The position numbers and the translations under genes are program-made. A stretch of 64,000 bases of DNA from NCBI GenBank assembly GCA_036937835.1, contig CM072860.1, positions 6,713,001-6,777,000 of the forward strand, in the 5' to 3' direction. Of the stretch, positions 24,306 through 38,347 are shown in pieces (position 1 is the stretch's first letter; each line of letters opens with the position of its first letter). Below the pieces are notes generated by a model, which saw nothing but the letters and a program-made list of their open reading frames with translations, was not told where the DNA came from and searched no databases. The DNA comes from Pampus argenteus (lineage: Eukaryota > Chordata > Actinopteri > Scombriformes > Stromateidae).

Positions 24306-25885
24306 TTGCAACAAATGACATTGGGGGGGAAAACAAATGGAATAACTCTATTGCAACGACGGCGACTTTGTATCTAGAAGTATAGCGTTTTCAATAATGC
24401 ACGAAGGATTATTTATCTTGAAGTGAGAAACAGTTCAGGCAAATTGCTCATCCAAGTTAATTACGTTTTGCATATGGCCTAAGGCAACGGAAAATCTCAG
24501 AGGATTTCACACACAGTGCAAAATTATCCAAGAATTTGTGTCAAAGAATTCTGTAGATCGATAATTGGAAGAAAAAATAAAATAAATAAAGATCAATAAT
24601 AAAACAAATGAGACTTAAAAAAAAAAAAACCTTTGTATTGAAACATGTGCAGCTGGATGACAGATAGCATCTCCGCAGTGATGGATTCACGGGCCGACCA
24701 TGGGAACGATCGTGACAAACTTCTCAAATCGACTTTGATGGCTTTTGACACTTTGACCAATGATGCCGCTAAGCACAATTAGCATTACTCATCGTGACAG
24801 GACCCAGATATCCATTCAACACACCAAATGAACGAGCCATTTGTTTTGCTTCCGCTCGCGTTCGCTGACACACATTTGAACACGCATTAATTGGCAACAC
24901 ACCGCGCGCTTACAAATGTTTCCGCAAAACGAAAGACTGATGGTGCTGATGGTGTTTCTTTTCTTTTCTTTTTTTTTTTTGAAAGAGAGTGATGTTGCCA
25001 TGATGCCTGGAGGAGAATTAGCTATTCAGTGTTAAAAATTAAGCTCAGAAGGAGGATGGGATACACTGCAATAGTAAAAAAAACTATTGCACATTACTGG
25101 ATCTTCACACGTGAATATTTGATGTGCTTTTATTTTTTTATTTTTTTTAATCGAGATGCCGCATGCAACTTCTACCTGATGCATTCGACAAGATTAGCAA
25201 TCATCACAGAATAGCGGCGTATCACTATCTTTTCCTTCCACTGTAACAGTGTATCGACACAGTGAAAACTAATAACTGTGAACGTTAATAAATTGGTTTG
25301 GTTGCAGCGGATGGAAGGAAGGAAATCTGCAGAGCACAGCAACTTCCTTCCCTCTGTTGATGCAGCTCCAGTAGACAGTAACCTCTCATGTTTGTGTACA
25401 CACACAAGTAACGGAACTGAGTACCTTGCCATCACTCCATAAAGGTTTGATTCACATACTCAGAACACAGGGGTGAAGTGTCTTTCCATCCAGCAAGCAC
25501 TTTCATTTAATTAATCACTACTTCAATTCATTAAGTGCATAGATGTGGCGAGAGAAAAAAAGAAAAGAAAAGAGGAAATGGGAAGCAAGTCTCCCCCATC
25601 AAGGTCTTATGTTAAAAACCACTTTGTTGTGCAAATTGAAACATTAGTTTCTTAGGTCAAATACACTCATGTTAAGAGAAGTCAGTGATTCTCTTCAGTG
25701 TTGTTCAAGCAGTTTATTTATTTTTTATTTTCTATTGAGATCAGCTGCTTATAGCTTCTTTTTAGTGGCGATTCTGAGTAAGTTTCGGCCGTTTCCAAGT
25801 TTTCCTTTCCTTTGCATAAACAGACCAGAGAGGTGTGTGTGTGTGTGTGTGTGTTGTGCTTCCTATCAGCGAAGAGGAGTTTTGT
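24306..25885 (+). repeat. First (complete) copy of a tandem duplication
   Basis: The copy begins with block A (24306-24497; TTGCAACAAATGACATTGG and onward) and ends with block B (25752-25885; TAGCTTCTTTTTAGTGGCG, a GT tract, then a segment ending GAGGAGTTTTGT). Both blocks recur immediately downstream in the same orientation. Between A and B lies 1254 bases of single-copy intron (24498-25751). No coding content was recognised in the copy. Confidence 0.85.
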
Positions 25886-26184
25886 TGCAACAAATGACAT
25901 TGGGGGGAAAAACAAATGGAATAACTCACTTGTGAGACTACTTTGCAACGACGGCGACTTTGTATCTAGAAGTAAAGCGTTTTCAATAATGCACGAAGGA
26001 TTATTTATCTTGAAGTGAGAAACAGTTCAGGCAAATTGCTCATCCAAGTTAATTACGTTTACATATGGCCTAAGGCAACGGAAATCTAAATACTTCTTGT
26101 TATTATTAGCTTCTTTTTAGTGGCGATTCTGAGTAAGTTTTGGTCATTTCCCAGTTTTCCTTTCCTTGGCATAAACAGACCAGA

Positions 26185-26242
<58 letters not shown>

Positions 26243-26272
26243 GTGCTTCCTATCAGCGAAGAGGAGTTTTGT
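25885..26272 (+). repeat. Second copy of the tandem duplication, internally deleted
   Basis: Block A' (25885-26087) starts exactly where block B of the first copy ends, and block B' (26107-26272) follows after 19 unrelated bases. The 1254 bases separating A and B in the first copy are missing. A' differs from A by a few substitutions and carries about 14 extra bases near 25927-25940 (around CTTGTGAGAC) that A lacks. B' differs from B mainly in GT-tract length (about 27 versus 11 units). High identity suggests a fairly recent event; an assembly artefact is also possible. Confidence 0.85.
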
Positions 26273-26714
26273 CAGAATGTCGAAGCCGGAGGTGAGTCTG
26301 TGGAGCTGGCGGATTTCATGCTAGCGGCTCCTGACAGCGAGCTGGGCTTTGTTCAACTCCCATCATGTCTGACATCGTTTTGCTATTTCCTCTCTTTTCA
26401 TTGCCTCGTCTTCCTCCCGCTTGTTCCCCCCCCCCCGCCCCTCCTTCCTGTATCCCACCCACATGTGCCGGCATCACTCAAGGGAACATCTCAGCCACGA
26501 CTAATACACCTTGGCCCCCACCTACTGTACCGGTGCCTCCTAGGCTAAAATGAACACAATCCCTGTCACAAATACACACACACCGACACACACACGAGCA
26601 CAACTCCCAGAGCAGGCATGACTCAACATGCCCCTATAGTAACACATGACCCGATAGTAATTGAGGTCAAAGAACAAAAACAACAGGCTGATTTTCGTCC
26701 TGTGTGTGAGGGGA

Positions 26715-26729
26715 GGGGGGGGGGGGGGG
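26715..26729. repeat. Poly-G tract of 15 bases
   Basis: A G run preceded by GGGGA, shortly after the duplicated block. Confidence 0.9.
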
Positions 26730-29700
26730 AAAGGGTCTTTTTGTCGCTCTTCTTTTACCACGAATCGTCAGATGGAATTGCCTAACAGCTCACTGGAGGC
26801 ACGGCGTTGCTAAGTTTAGCATCGTGAACGGAGACAAACTGCAGCGCAACCTCACTAATCTTGACCACTCAGGAAATAGAGGTTGTTCAGTGTTCAGGCA
26901 AGTGAGAAACACTTAAGGAGCCAAGCAATCAATATAAAAAAAATGCATAACTTAAAAAACATTCTGTAAATATTTTAGTGCTGATTGGTGTTACTTTTAG
27001 TAGATTTTCTTTCCCCCCATTGGTGGGTATTCATCATCATCTTTAAAAATACAAATATAGAAAAAAATATATTCTAAAATATATTCTAAAAAGTACAATA
27101 TAGTATAGAAACAAATATATATTAGCAGAAATTGGAAATACTCGAGTAAGTACCTGAAACTTTCCACCATTGGCAAGCAGATCCGATTCATATAATTTAG
27201 ATAATATTCAACTGTGCTCAACAATAACGCCGTCTGATGCATTTCTATTTCCTTAACTTCAGGAATCACCATTCATGTGAACACTTCAGTGCCTATCACT
27301 CATTGCCATAGCAACCCCGCAGTATTGTACAAGCTCTATGGGCTCATTTCACATGAGATACTGCACAAACTGATGACAGAACACCTAGAAAATAGGCTCT
27401 CTTGTAATGAATAGGAAACCAGGCAATATCGCTGTCTGAATGGATCCCCGGGGCTCTACTTATTATAGTTGTATTAATAGTGCAATAGTGAGGAGCAAAT
27501 AGAGCTGAACTCCAGCACTGACATACTAGTCATAAAGGTTAGCGCCATGCCGTCTATCACAACCACACAGATAACAACAACAACAACCTTCTGCTTTGGC
27601 ACAATATGATGTTTGTGTCTGCTGATTGTGGTGATAGTAAAGAAGTACTTAATCTGAGTTGACCCCAATCTATCACCATGACAAACGAAAATGAACAACC
27701 GAACACAGCGCTGCACACCATATCGTTTTTTTCCGCATACAATACAGTAGTAATGGTAATTTGTTGGAAGCTGATAAAGAACAAATGTATGGGGGTAGTA
27801 ATTATATGATATATATAATATAACAGTGCATTGGTTCTTGATGATGAAATCTTGAGATCAAATTTCCTTTTTCGTGTTTTTTATTGTGAAGGCTGGATGA
27901 AAAATGTGGAATTTGGAGTTTATGCAAAGTTAGGACGAGCATTTTTTTTTCAATTGCTCGCCGTTTGAAGACAAAAAACAAACAGGAAATTGAAGCTCGC
28001 CCTCAGCGCGTACTTGTATGAGCTTGTTTGTATTCTATTTTATCAAAAGGACCCCCGAACTCTTATGAATTCCATTGTAGTGATTTGTTTTCTGTGGCGT
28101 TCAGAAAAATACACCTAAGCCAATTGTCTTCCTCCTCACTCCTACGACTGTAAATTTTAACCGCAGTGTAATATCCGAGGGACAAAAAGCAGGAATGAAT
28201 ATCAATTAAAGCTGTGCTGTTTACTTACATCACGAAGAACAATAAATTATGTAAATGACAAAAATTAAATGTGATTTTATGCATGCGTTTTGCTCTTAGG
28301 TTAACTAAAACATTATTTCATATCTCTTGAATTAGTCGTGCTGGCCCAAAATAATCATTTTTAGGCACACATACAGTACATATCGCACTACAGTCAATCT
28401 TTTATTTGACAGTTAATGTGCAACTCTTCCAGATACATTCCCACATGCAGCAGATAGATCAAAACTAGTTTAAGATGTGCACACGTGTCACAATTCAAAG
28501 GTATTTGAATGAACATAGATGAAATGAAGTGGAGAGAGGGGGTTCGAGGTTGGAGTTGGGGGTTTGCCCTATATAACGTAATAACCCAAAGGGGTGCCGG
28601 GTGGCATCAGCAGATTAAAGGTTGTCTGTATCTGTACTTAACTGTAACCCATTTCTTTTGTTACTTCCCTTGTGGTTTTCCTCATTCTTACACATGTGTT
28701 TGTGTGTGTGCTCATATGCCCATTTTAATACATTGTGCATCAGGTGTGTGGGGGTTGTGTCTCCCTCGGGAATATCGCTATCTGGCGCGCACACCTACGC
28801 ACGCAGAACGTGACATCGTTCAAATATGACAATTTTAAATCAGACCCCCACCCCTGCTCGTTCCAGTGCTACAACTTTACTGGCAGGGTGGAGCACTGAT
28901 TCAATCTAACAGTATGTCAATCCTTTTCCCAGTGCCCCAGTATGTGTCCTACGGGATAATACAAATCATATTGACCATTTTAGTGGTTCAATTGCTACTA
29001 TACGAAGAGAGGAGTCTGTTTTTAAAGGGGGTTACAATGGCTAAGGAGCTAAATGCTTGAAGCAACGCTACCTGTAGATGATTAGTAATGACATATTCTA
29101 AGTGAAGATGAAGCAAAAAAAAAAAAAGAGAAGGGAATGTGTGGGCGGCATTGTAGTAAAGGTGGATTTGTGAAAAAAGAAAATAACAGGGGAAAAGAGG
29201 TATGAAAAAGGTTGTATGGAGGAGAAAGCGATTAAAAAAAAAGGTGCTGAGACAAAAGATGGAGAGAAAAAGTGTAAAGAAACCACCCACAGTGAAGCGT
29301 AATCTCATTCCACATGTATACAATCAAGGCAGTGCTGCTGGAATTAGTTTGGGTTGCTACACTACGTCTGAAACACATAGCCGCGATGATCCCCTCTGAT
29401 CCCCTTTTCTTTTGTGTTCGAAATGACAGGTTATCAGACGTGAGGGTTATTGTGTGGAGATAATGATATGTATGTACTCGGTGCTCACGCATCATATCAT
29501 CTGGCCGCAACATGTGGCATATCAGGAAAACCCGACAACAAGCAGAAGAAGCATGAAATGGGAGGGAGAATGCTAAAGATTTTTAGGCAAAACACGGCAC
29601 GCATGGTTTCACAGAAGCAGGTGTATAATATCACAAATAAACAGGCTTGCAACAAAAAAACAAAAAAACAACTCGTTTATTTGGCAAACCTGCTGGTGAG

Positions 29701-30688
29701 AAGCTTTTGGTGGTTGCATCCTTACAAAAGACTGATTTGTTACAAGTCGGTGGAAGTAAATCGTCTACCACAAGCAATCTTGGAAGGTCTCTAAAACTTC
29801 CATTGTTCAAATTTGTCGCTCAAAGATACAGCGATGCTCAACACCCTGTGAATGCAAGGCTCAGTTTTAACGCCTCTACTTGCAGGCTTTTCATGCATAG
29901 TGAGAATGTGTTAACAGGCATGCTATAAAGCATTATTTTCAAGATACGTTAAGCCGTCATTAGACATGTTCTATAACACTTGGATACCCCCCTCCCCTTC
30001 TTTTTTTGCATTTGTGATTGATATGTTTATGAGTTTTGGCACTACATAGTTGTCCCGTATCTGTTCTGACCTGGGGGTTGAGACCCCTGCAAGAGGTCAC
30101 ACGATGCATCTTAGGGGTCACAAGATGATTAATAGCATACATTTGTTTACATTTCATGCACACTTTGCTTTTTTTTATGCATCTCAGAGAAACAAGCGGA
30201 TCGGATCGCTTCATTGTAAGGTGATATTTCATTAGAGTAAAGTTGCTATGGAGGTCAGCAAGCAATCACTTGGATTACTTCTTGTATTAAAAAAGAAAAA
30301 GGTTCAATATCTGAGTTTGTCAGGGGCTAATTTTTGAGGTAATTACAGCCGTATGTGTACGATGTCTACATATTCCCATTTGACTAATGTTCCCTTGAGG
30401 GCACAGAGGAGAAAGGGTTCAATCTTTGACCAGGCCTCCCAATCGAAGTGTGTTTTCCGTGACATTCACCATGACATTGATACAAAACGCACTATTGTAC
30501 GCGCGGGCACTGACATGCAGCCGAGAAACATCTGCAATGGGCCTATAAAAAAAAATGGCATGCCATATTGTGTGATGCTTTTGCCTGCTGTGGAATGACA
30601 TCGCTCACTCTGCTTCTCCTGTTTCAACCCCTTTTCTCAGTCCATCTCATGGCAGAGAAAGGAGTGTATTATCACAGTGAAAAAGGAT

Positions 30689-30707
30689 CTCCTCCTCCTC
30701 CTCCTCC
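30689..30707. repeat. (CTC)n trinucleotide repeat
   Basis: Six CTC units; a GT tract follows at about 30754-30780. Confidence 0.92.
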
Positions 30708-32962
30708 TTCCCCTGCCAGCAAATGAGGAGCAGTGATCATGGAGGCAGCGAGTGTGTGCGTGTGTGTGTGTATGTGTGCACGCTCTCTCATGTGTTAATA
30801 TGTGTGTGGCGAGTGGGAGTCCACCACTGGGGAATGTGCACCTGCAATTTTTCTCATTTGACACAGTTGGTCTTTTGTACGTTCCCAGGCACAGGGAGAT
30901 GTCTGTGAAAGTTATGGCTCCTGCTGCCCCCCCCCCACCAAAAAAAAGAAAGGCATCCTCACTGTGGTATTCTCCATCTAAATTCAGAATAACCTATGTC
31001 AAAATTTGGGGGGGGATAACATATTCAACAGATGACCAGACACCGGTTGAACAGAAGCGATGCGTACAGGAACATTCTTACCACTCGAGAGGCATCAGAT
31101 GTAAACAAAGCTTGTAACAAGCTGCAGATCCATATGGGAGAAGAAATGAATGAAGTCATAAAGGACATTTTCATTCAATTATATAGGCTTTATAGGCTTT
31201 TTTCCCTTATAAAAAAAAATATTGAAAGAACATTGGGGATTGGTTTATGAGGAATAATAGAAGGAGAGTATCTGGAATAAGGTTTGAAGAAGCAGATGAT
31301 AGAAATTATGACCAAATCGACCAAAATTACCCCCCAAACTGTAATAACCGGTATTATCCTTTATGCAGAGGATCTTGGGGTTAACTTCAGGGAATATATT
31401 TGGCCAGGATTTCATTGATCCATGGCCTAAACTTAGGACTCCTCCCATGTCTGACAGCTGTGGTGTGAGCATGAGGTCGAGCTGTGACCTCCGGAGCCGT
31501 GATACTGTACATCTGCAGAAGATATGTTGGGGTCCAGCGAGGAAGATTTGTGTTCCTGTGTGTGGGAGGACTTGAGAGACGGAAGATAAAGGGAGGTACT
31601 GTCTCTCTGTGTGTGTGTGTGTATCAGTGAGTACTGTGCATGCAGTACATAAAATACACAAACGACAGTGTATTTTCCATCCCACGTAAAGCGCTAAAAC
31701 TGACCCTGGCATCCTTCCAAACAAGGAGGCCACGCTGAAGAGCTACCATTACTCTCCCGCTATCCATTGCACTCTCTCCTTCCTTTTATTTTAATGAGAG
31801 CACAATTAATAAGGAAATGGAACAGCTTCCCAAAGGAGGCTGGTTCCTCTACAATGGAAGCCTTCTTTTGTCAATGGCTGTATTGAATTCCCCCTACAAG
31901 GCCACTGGGCCATATTGAAGGCCATCTCCAGTATCACTCCACTCCCCCACATCACCGCCGTCGCTTGCTTGCTCCCTATTTCTCTTATCCTCAAGGTCTC
32001 ATGGGCTAATCTGTGCCACAGTAACATTTGATCCCCCCCCACCCTGCCTCCCACTCCCCCCCTTTTGCTCCAAATGCAGACTTTACAATTTTCATATTGA
32101 TTCGTTGAGGTGAAATCGCCAGTTACTGTGCATGCTTGGTTTATTCAATGACAGAGGTGGAGGGAGCAAGAGCGGGGTCACATATACACTAGGCGGTAAT
32201 TGCTCCACTGCTTCTGTGGTGAACTTTAGTTTGAGCCAAGCAGTATGACATATTTAGTAGTCTTTGTTTGTGTATGAATACATCAAAATTCACACTGATA
32301 GCTCAAGTGCAGAATGGAAAAAAGAGAGAGGGAGGGGGGGGAGAAAGAGAGATCAAAAGCAGCAATGACTGATTAATCCGTTTCCCCCTTTTGCTTTTCC
32401 ATTATTCCCTTTGTTGGTCAAATAAAGGTGGTGGTGCTTCATCAGTTTTTTTTCCCAATTGCTCCTGGAACACTCAACAACAGTGACGATGCTTTTGTGC
32501 ACCAAACAACACAAGACTATAATCAAGATTAAAATACAATGCACAGCACAGGAACAGTTGTTTAGAGGCTCATGGTGCTGTTTAATAAAAAAAAAAGTAA
32601 GAATACAGTCTTTTATTTTGAAGACCTGCTGCCTTTATCATCAACAGTTAAGTTCATCTCCGGCGCAGCTGGAGCGGTCACGTCACCGCTTGTTTGTCGG
32701 GTGTCCATTAAGCAACGTGTTATATAAGCTGAAGTTGGTATTCACAGGCTGTTCGGAGAGCTTCCACTGAAACAAGATCTGCGTGTCTCAATGTCATCAA
32801 ACAATGCCAAAAAAACACCACAACCTAATCAATTGTTTAGCCAAAGTGAAAGACAGACAGCGAGATAAACAGATAGAAGCAGCAGAAACTGTAGATGGTA
32901 GATAGGTACCGGTATTCAAATTTAGAAAGAGGTAAAAAATAAATAAAACCCCAACCACAAAC

Positions 32963-32980
32963 ATATATATATATATATAT
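32963..32980. repeat. (AT)n microsatellite
   Basis: Nine AT units. Confidence 0.93.
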
Positions 32981-35900
32981 AAAATAAAATGCATGTTATT
33001 AGCAACATGTGGTATTAGAAAAAAATAATCTAATCTGAATAATTAGAAAATACATAGATTATTTGCCTGAGGCGTGTATTGTAATCATGTGCTGCAGCAG
33101 CAACATTTCATCATGTGGGTGGGTGGGTGGGCAGACAGTGTCACCATGCTTCACTCACACCACCGGCACACCCGCTCATCCGATGATTGTGAAAGCCTTG
33201 TGGTGAAGACAAAGCTTAGGTGGAGGAGGGGGGGGTCGGGTCCAAGTCTACATAGCTGATAGATTTGCATATACAGCACTGTATTGCTCCATGTAATCAT
33301 CGGTCCAGTCTTTTCAAAGCAGCCCACCGTGTCATCAGAATGCAAATGTGTCGCATAGTATGTTGACACGTTGCATTTATTTATTTATTTTTTACCAGCG
33401 AGGGATTAAAAAGGCATATATGTGTCGCTTGTATAGATTTCACAGTGTGGCTTGCGGAAGGAAGAAAGGTAATTAATTTCACAAATTGAGTAAAGCATAT
33501 AGGTCGTTGCATTGTCTCTCTCTCTGTTTTGTTTTTCAGTTTGCCCTTCCCGCCCCCCTCACATTCCACCCACACCCCAAATTGCTGCCTGACCTCCTGC
33601 TGTTTCTCTGCTGTGAGAAAACCTCTAGTATTTGCACGCCCACCGTGTTTGCCCTGTGTGCTGGTCTTGCAGGGTTACTTAGCAATGCTCCCCTTCAGCT
33701 TGCCAAACACATACATACATTACGCACACACATGCACATTATGCGGGTCTAATGTAAACTAACAACACTGCCTCTTGACCTTGCTGTCAATATCCGTCCT
33801 CATTAAACACCATTCAGTGAGCTGCGAGTCCACTTTAAATGGCATCATTCAGTGCTTACCAAATTATGCCCCGTGCGACTGAGTGGATGGAGATCCTAAT
33901 TTATTTATTTGGAAGATATACACAGGTCTTGGTAGGGGCACCTATAAAACATGTAGAGGTATTTAACCTCACCCTGCCACCCCTGTTGCTGTCATTCATT
34001 CCTCTTGGGTTGCAAGTTCTGACAGCAATTTGGCAATGTCAAGCAGTGACTACGGATGCCATGGGCAGTGAGGGCCATTTCTTTTTTTTATTTCCCCCTC
34101 CCCATATCAAGCAGGTATTGATTTTTCACTCATTATAAAAGAACATAAAAAAAACAGAAGGGGTTTTTTCTGAGCGCCATGCCAAACACCACGCAAAATG
34201 TTGAGTGAGAATAAACATGGGTGTGAGAATTGAAACTGAATAGAAAGAAACTCGCAGAAGATCTACTAAAGAGTTGAAATCTAATAATTCTACCGAAAGA
34301 AGACCGCATGTCATGACTGAAACTGCTTTAGTAAAAGCTAAAAAAAAAATATAGTATTTAGAAAAGAGCTGATGGAATAAGCTGGCATCCAAATGACAGC
34401 TGTGGAGTCCTCCCTGAGGGTAGGTATAAAAAAACGAAGTAATTTTTTTTTTCTATAACTGCAACACTATTATCTATTTTCTGGAAGCTTTGTGTGGTTT
34501 ATGGAAGAACATAATCCATTTCACTGGAAAAAAAAAGAGATGCAAAAAAAAAAAAAAAAAAATCTGTTAAAACATTTAACTCAGGGCGTTGATCAAAACT
34601 ATTTTAAAAAAACCATCAAACTTTTATGTAAATGTCAAGTAACAAATTGCTTAAACCATCTTTTCCCCGGCTTCCATTAGGTTCAAATCTGTCAGTCTCA
34701 AGTCAGAGCTCTCCTTTAGTGCTCCTTTTTTCAGTTGTCTCATCATCCTCACTTTAGACTAAACTGAATTATGTTTATTATTCTGCATGGTGCACCATTT
34801 CCATACTCGCACAGATAAAGTGCAGCAACCGTGCACTGGGGGACGAGCTAATGTCATCGGGTACAAGCTGAGGATTTCCTGCCTTCGCCTCTTTAGTAGT
34901 TTTGTGGCCTTGCCCTGACGTTTATTGCACCGGTATGTGCAGAGCGTTTCACATCCCAAGCTCCAGTTCGAGGTACATTATCAAATCAATACTCACATGC
35001 ACATCTCAACCTGTGTTTCTTTTTTTTTTTTTTTTGTCTTTTATGTGTTAAGTCTTACATGATGAAGCCACAGATTTCATTATTTACATTACTTATACTG
35101 CATATGTTCTCTATATTATAGTATACTGCCGTAACCACATATTAATAGTTTGATTTTATACTATATTTTATACTTTGGCACTTGATTGGTTTTGTAAATG
35201 AGATGCACTATATGTCAAATGCTATGTAAATATATATATATATAATATAAATACATTAAACAGAGCTAAACCTGCATATGCAAAACATATGTATGATATA
35301 TTATAATAATAAATATTTATATTGTATGAAAGTGGTCATAATAATATAATGAAAATCAAAACAAAGATTTCCTTTTTCTCTGGCAAATTTCTTGAGGCTT
35401 GACTTGGACATGACGGAGAAGACTTAAAAACACTGTAAACTGGGAAAAAAAATAAAAATAAAAATAAAAAACAACAACTGTGTTTGCTGTGATTGGGCAT
35501 AAATTCCAAGCTGAACCTGATGCCTTCCAAAAAATCTGCCTCGTTGCACGGCACAAACTTTTTCCCAGTTTTCTTGGCTCACTCGTCGTAACGTTAAGCC
35601 TTCCACCACCCACTTATATTACACCTCAAAACACACAATGCTCGCTTTCTTCTCATTGAGAATTTGACAACACCAAACCTACAGTCATTAAACTCCTCTT
35701 TGTCTGTTTATTCTCACCTCATCTTAACAAATGTAACTTTAAATTATCACCTCACTCGCCTAAACAGAACGCAGGCACCGCCGGAAACTTATTCTTTTAA
35801 GCGTCGCATTCAAATGCATGTATTATATAAATTAACACGACGCTGAAGTACTGTATCGGAAAAAAAATGCACGCCGGGTACATTATGCTACTTGCAAATG

Positions 35901-38325
35901 AATGATTGACATCCGCCCACTCCGAAAGCCCACTTGTTTTTCAATGCTTCAATGAGACATCTCGTAGTCGCAACAAAACAGTACATGCCTCAGTAGACTC
36001 TACAAAGAACTTTTCTCTCTCGCTTTGAAATATGAGCTCAAATAAATCATTTGTTTAATTAATTAAGCAAATTAGGCAAATCCAGGGATGCCTTGGCGGA
36101 TGGAGTCAGTGCCCTGCCACAAGGAGATTAATTAAGTGGATCGGGTACGGGAACAGGGAGACTGACGTTTGAGTTTAATGCTCCTTTTTTTTTTTAGGTT
36201 AGATACAGCTACCCTCAGCATACTGGCGCCGGATACGATAACGACATAAGATGCGCATTGGCCTCGGATTCAGCTTCACCTTCGCTGTGTTGGGCTATAT
36301 GAATGACTGAAAGTGACAGACAAAAGCGAGATGCGTGTTATATGTTAATTTTCCCTCCAACAATGTGCGGTGCTGTCTCCTATGAGTCACTTTCGCGGAA
36401 CAGACATTTCCTGACATTGTTCTAAGAGCTACAAAAAACCTATAAACACACACACACACATATGCTTAACAGATGCGTCGGGCACACATCTGCCATGTCT
36501 CATCCATTCCTCATTAAATATACCCCCCCTCCTCTCCGCAGAACAATAGCTGCTTCTAGGCTTGATGTATGCACTAGTATCTCACCATGAAAAATATATG
36601 TCTTTCACTTTCATCGCTTGGATCGGTCCACGGGCCGTCATCCGTTATAGCGGCTACGTCTCTGATTCCACGGGGTGGTATTAAGTGGGATGAATATAAA
36701 ATCCTTCCTGAAGCATTTTACATCAACAAAAAAAAACAAAAAACGGATGATTAATGTGCTGCTCAGGCATGGCCAGAGTGTTCGGGGCATCGCTTTGTCA
36801 CTGTTATTCACTGTGACCAAAACAATGACAAGGATGCGTTTTACTTGTTTTTCAACCCGGTGACAGCGTCTGCGACAGAACTTTGCTCTAATCTTGCTTG
36901 ACTTTGTAGCTATACTTACAGAAAGCCTGCAGGCACACAAAAGACACACACACACATCCTCATCGCTCCATACATCCTTCTATCATTGAGTGTTTTAATT
37001 TTACTGTGTGCAAAGTGACCAACGGTCAGGTACGTGTTGACGTACAAAATAAAGACCATAGGGCAGACTCTTAGCCAACATGGTATGTGCATTTCTCTGC
37101 ATGTATGTTGTGAAAATTACATGTGAAAATTGTGCATGTGTGTGTCAACGCCCGTGCACGCCCGTGCCTTGACTGTATATAGACAAAAAGGGACTATAGA
37201 TTACCATTTGAAAGTAGGCCAGCATTCCCCGGAGTACACATTTCCAACACTCTCAGGGAGAAACATGCACGATGACATTGTGGTGAATATTCCCACTGAA
37301 GCTTCCCCAGCTGCAGAACAATTCACTGGCAACATCTGGCCCCCGGTTGTTTATAGCATCATACTTAGGTTGGCTTTTAAATGATTGCTTTTTTTTCTCT
37401 ATTCTGGCTAATTATTTACATGGGATGTCAATCACTTAATATGTTGTTTAGAAGCAGGTCCAAACAAGTCCCATACAGTATGCTCAAATGTATTTTCCCT
37501 TAACATATTAACTGCGGCACCAAAAGGCAGGCAACCGGATCGTTTGTCAGTTTGATGTCACTATTACTGCGGGATCAATGAGTGATTGATTATTGGACTA
37601 TGAGTAACAAAGCAGAAAGATTGATTTCAAGGACTGTGTAGGTGTTTTTTTTTTTTTTTGCATGTTTTAGCGTTTGCCAAAAGTAATGGAAGGTTACTAT
37701 ATAGAAGAAATGCAGTCACAGATTCAGGAGTCTATGGTAGCCTTTGGAGAAACAGCTCTGCACAAACAGTGAATAGTTTATTTTACATTACAAGGAGGGT
37801 ACATGAAATCACACGCTATGTGAAGTATATGCGTAAAGCGTAAAACATGCACTAACGCAGCTTTCTTCACTTAAATAAACTGACTGTCACAGAGAGTCTG
37901 TGCCGTTTCAGCCACATCCCAGACATCCATCTTCTTTAAAGCGCTTCACATCCATCCATCACGACACTTTCTAATTGGCTGAGGCTGGGTGTACTGCGGT
38001 TACTGTTTTGTCCAGCCAATAGGGGTATCAATATGTCTCTACTCCATCCCAAATCATCTCTTCCTGTTCCTGGTCGGGAACAAAATAAATGTAATAACCG
38101 TGTCTGAAGCTAAAAAAAAAAAGAAAGAAAAAAAAAAAAGCATCTTCAGAAGACTCGTGCAGATATCTCATGAGATGCTCACACGCTGCTTGACTGACAC
38201 GCTGATTGTTGTAGACAGCAATTTAGCGTCAATGCTAATCAAACACAAGGTCAAGAGGTTAAAATGATCAGGATCAATAACACTGACCACACACAAGCGC
38301 TCCACTCTATTCTTGTGTCGTAACA

Positions 38326-38347
38326 GTGTGTGTGTGTGTGTGTGTGT
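38326..38347. repeat. (GT)11 microsatellite
   Basis: An uninterrupted GT run, about 1.6 kb into the intron from the signal-peptide exon. Confidence 0.96.

Noticed and set aside
31245..31733. 162-residue minus-strand open frame
   Set aside because: It includes THTHTH from a GT tract; no domain, no signal of conservation and no good splice sites.
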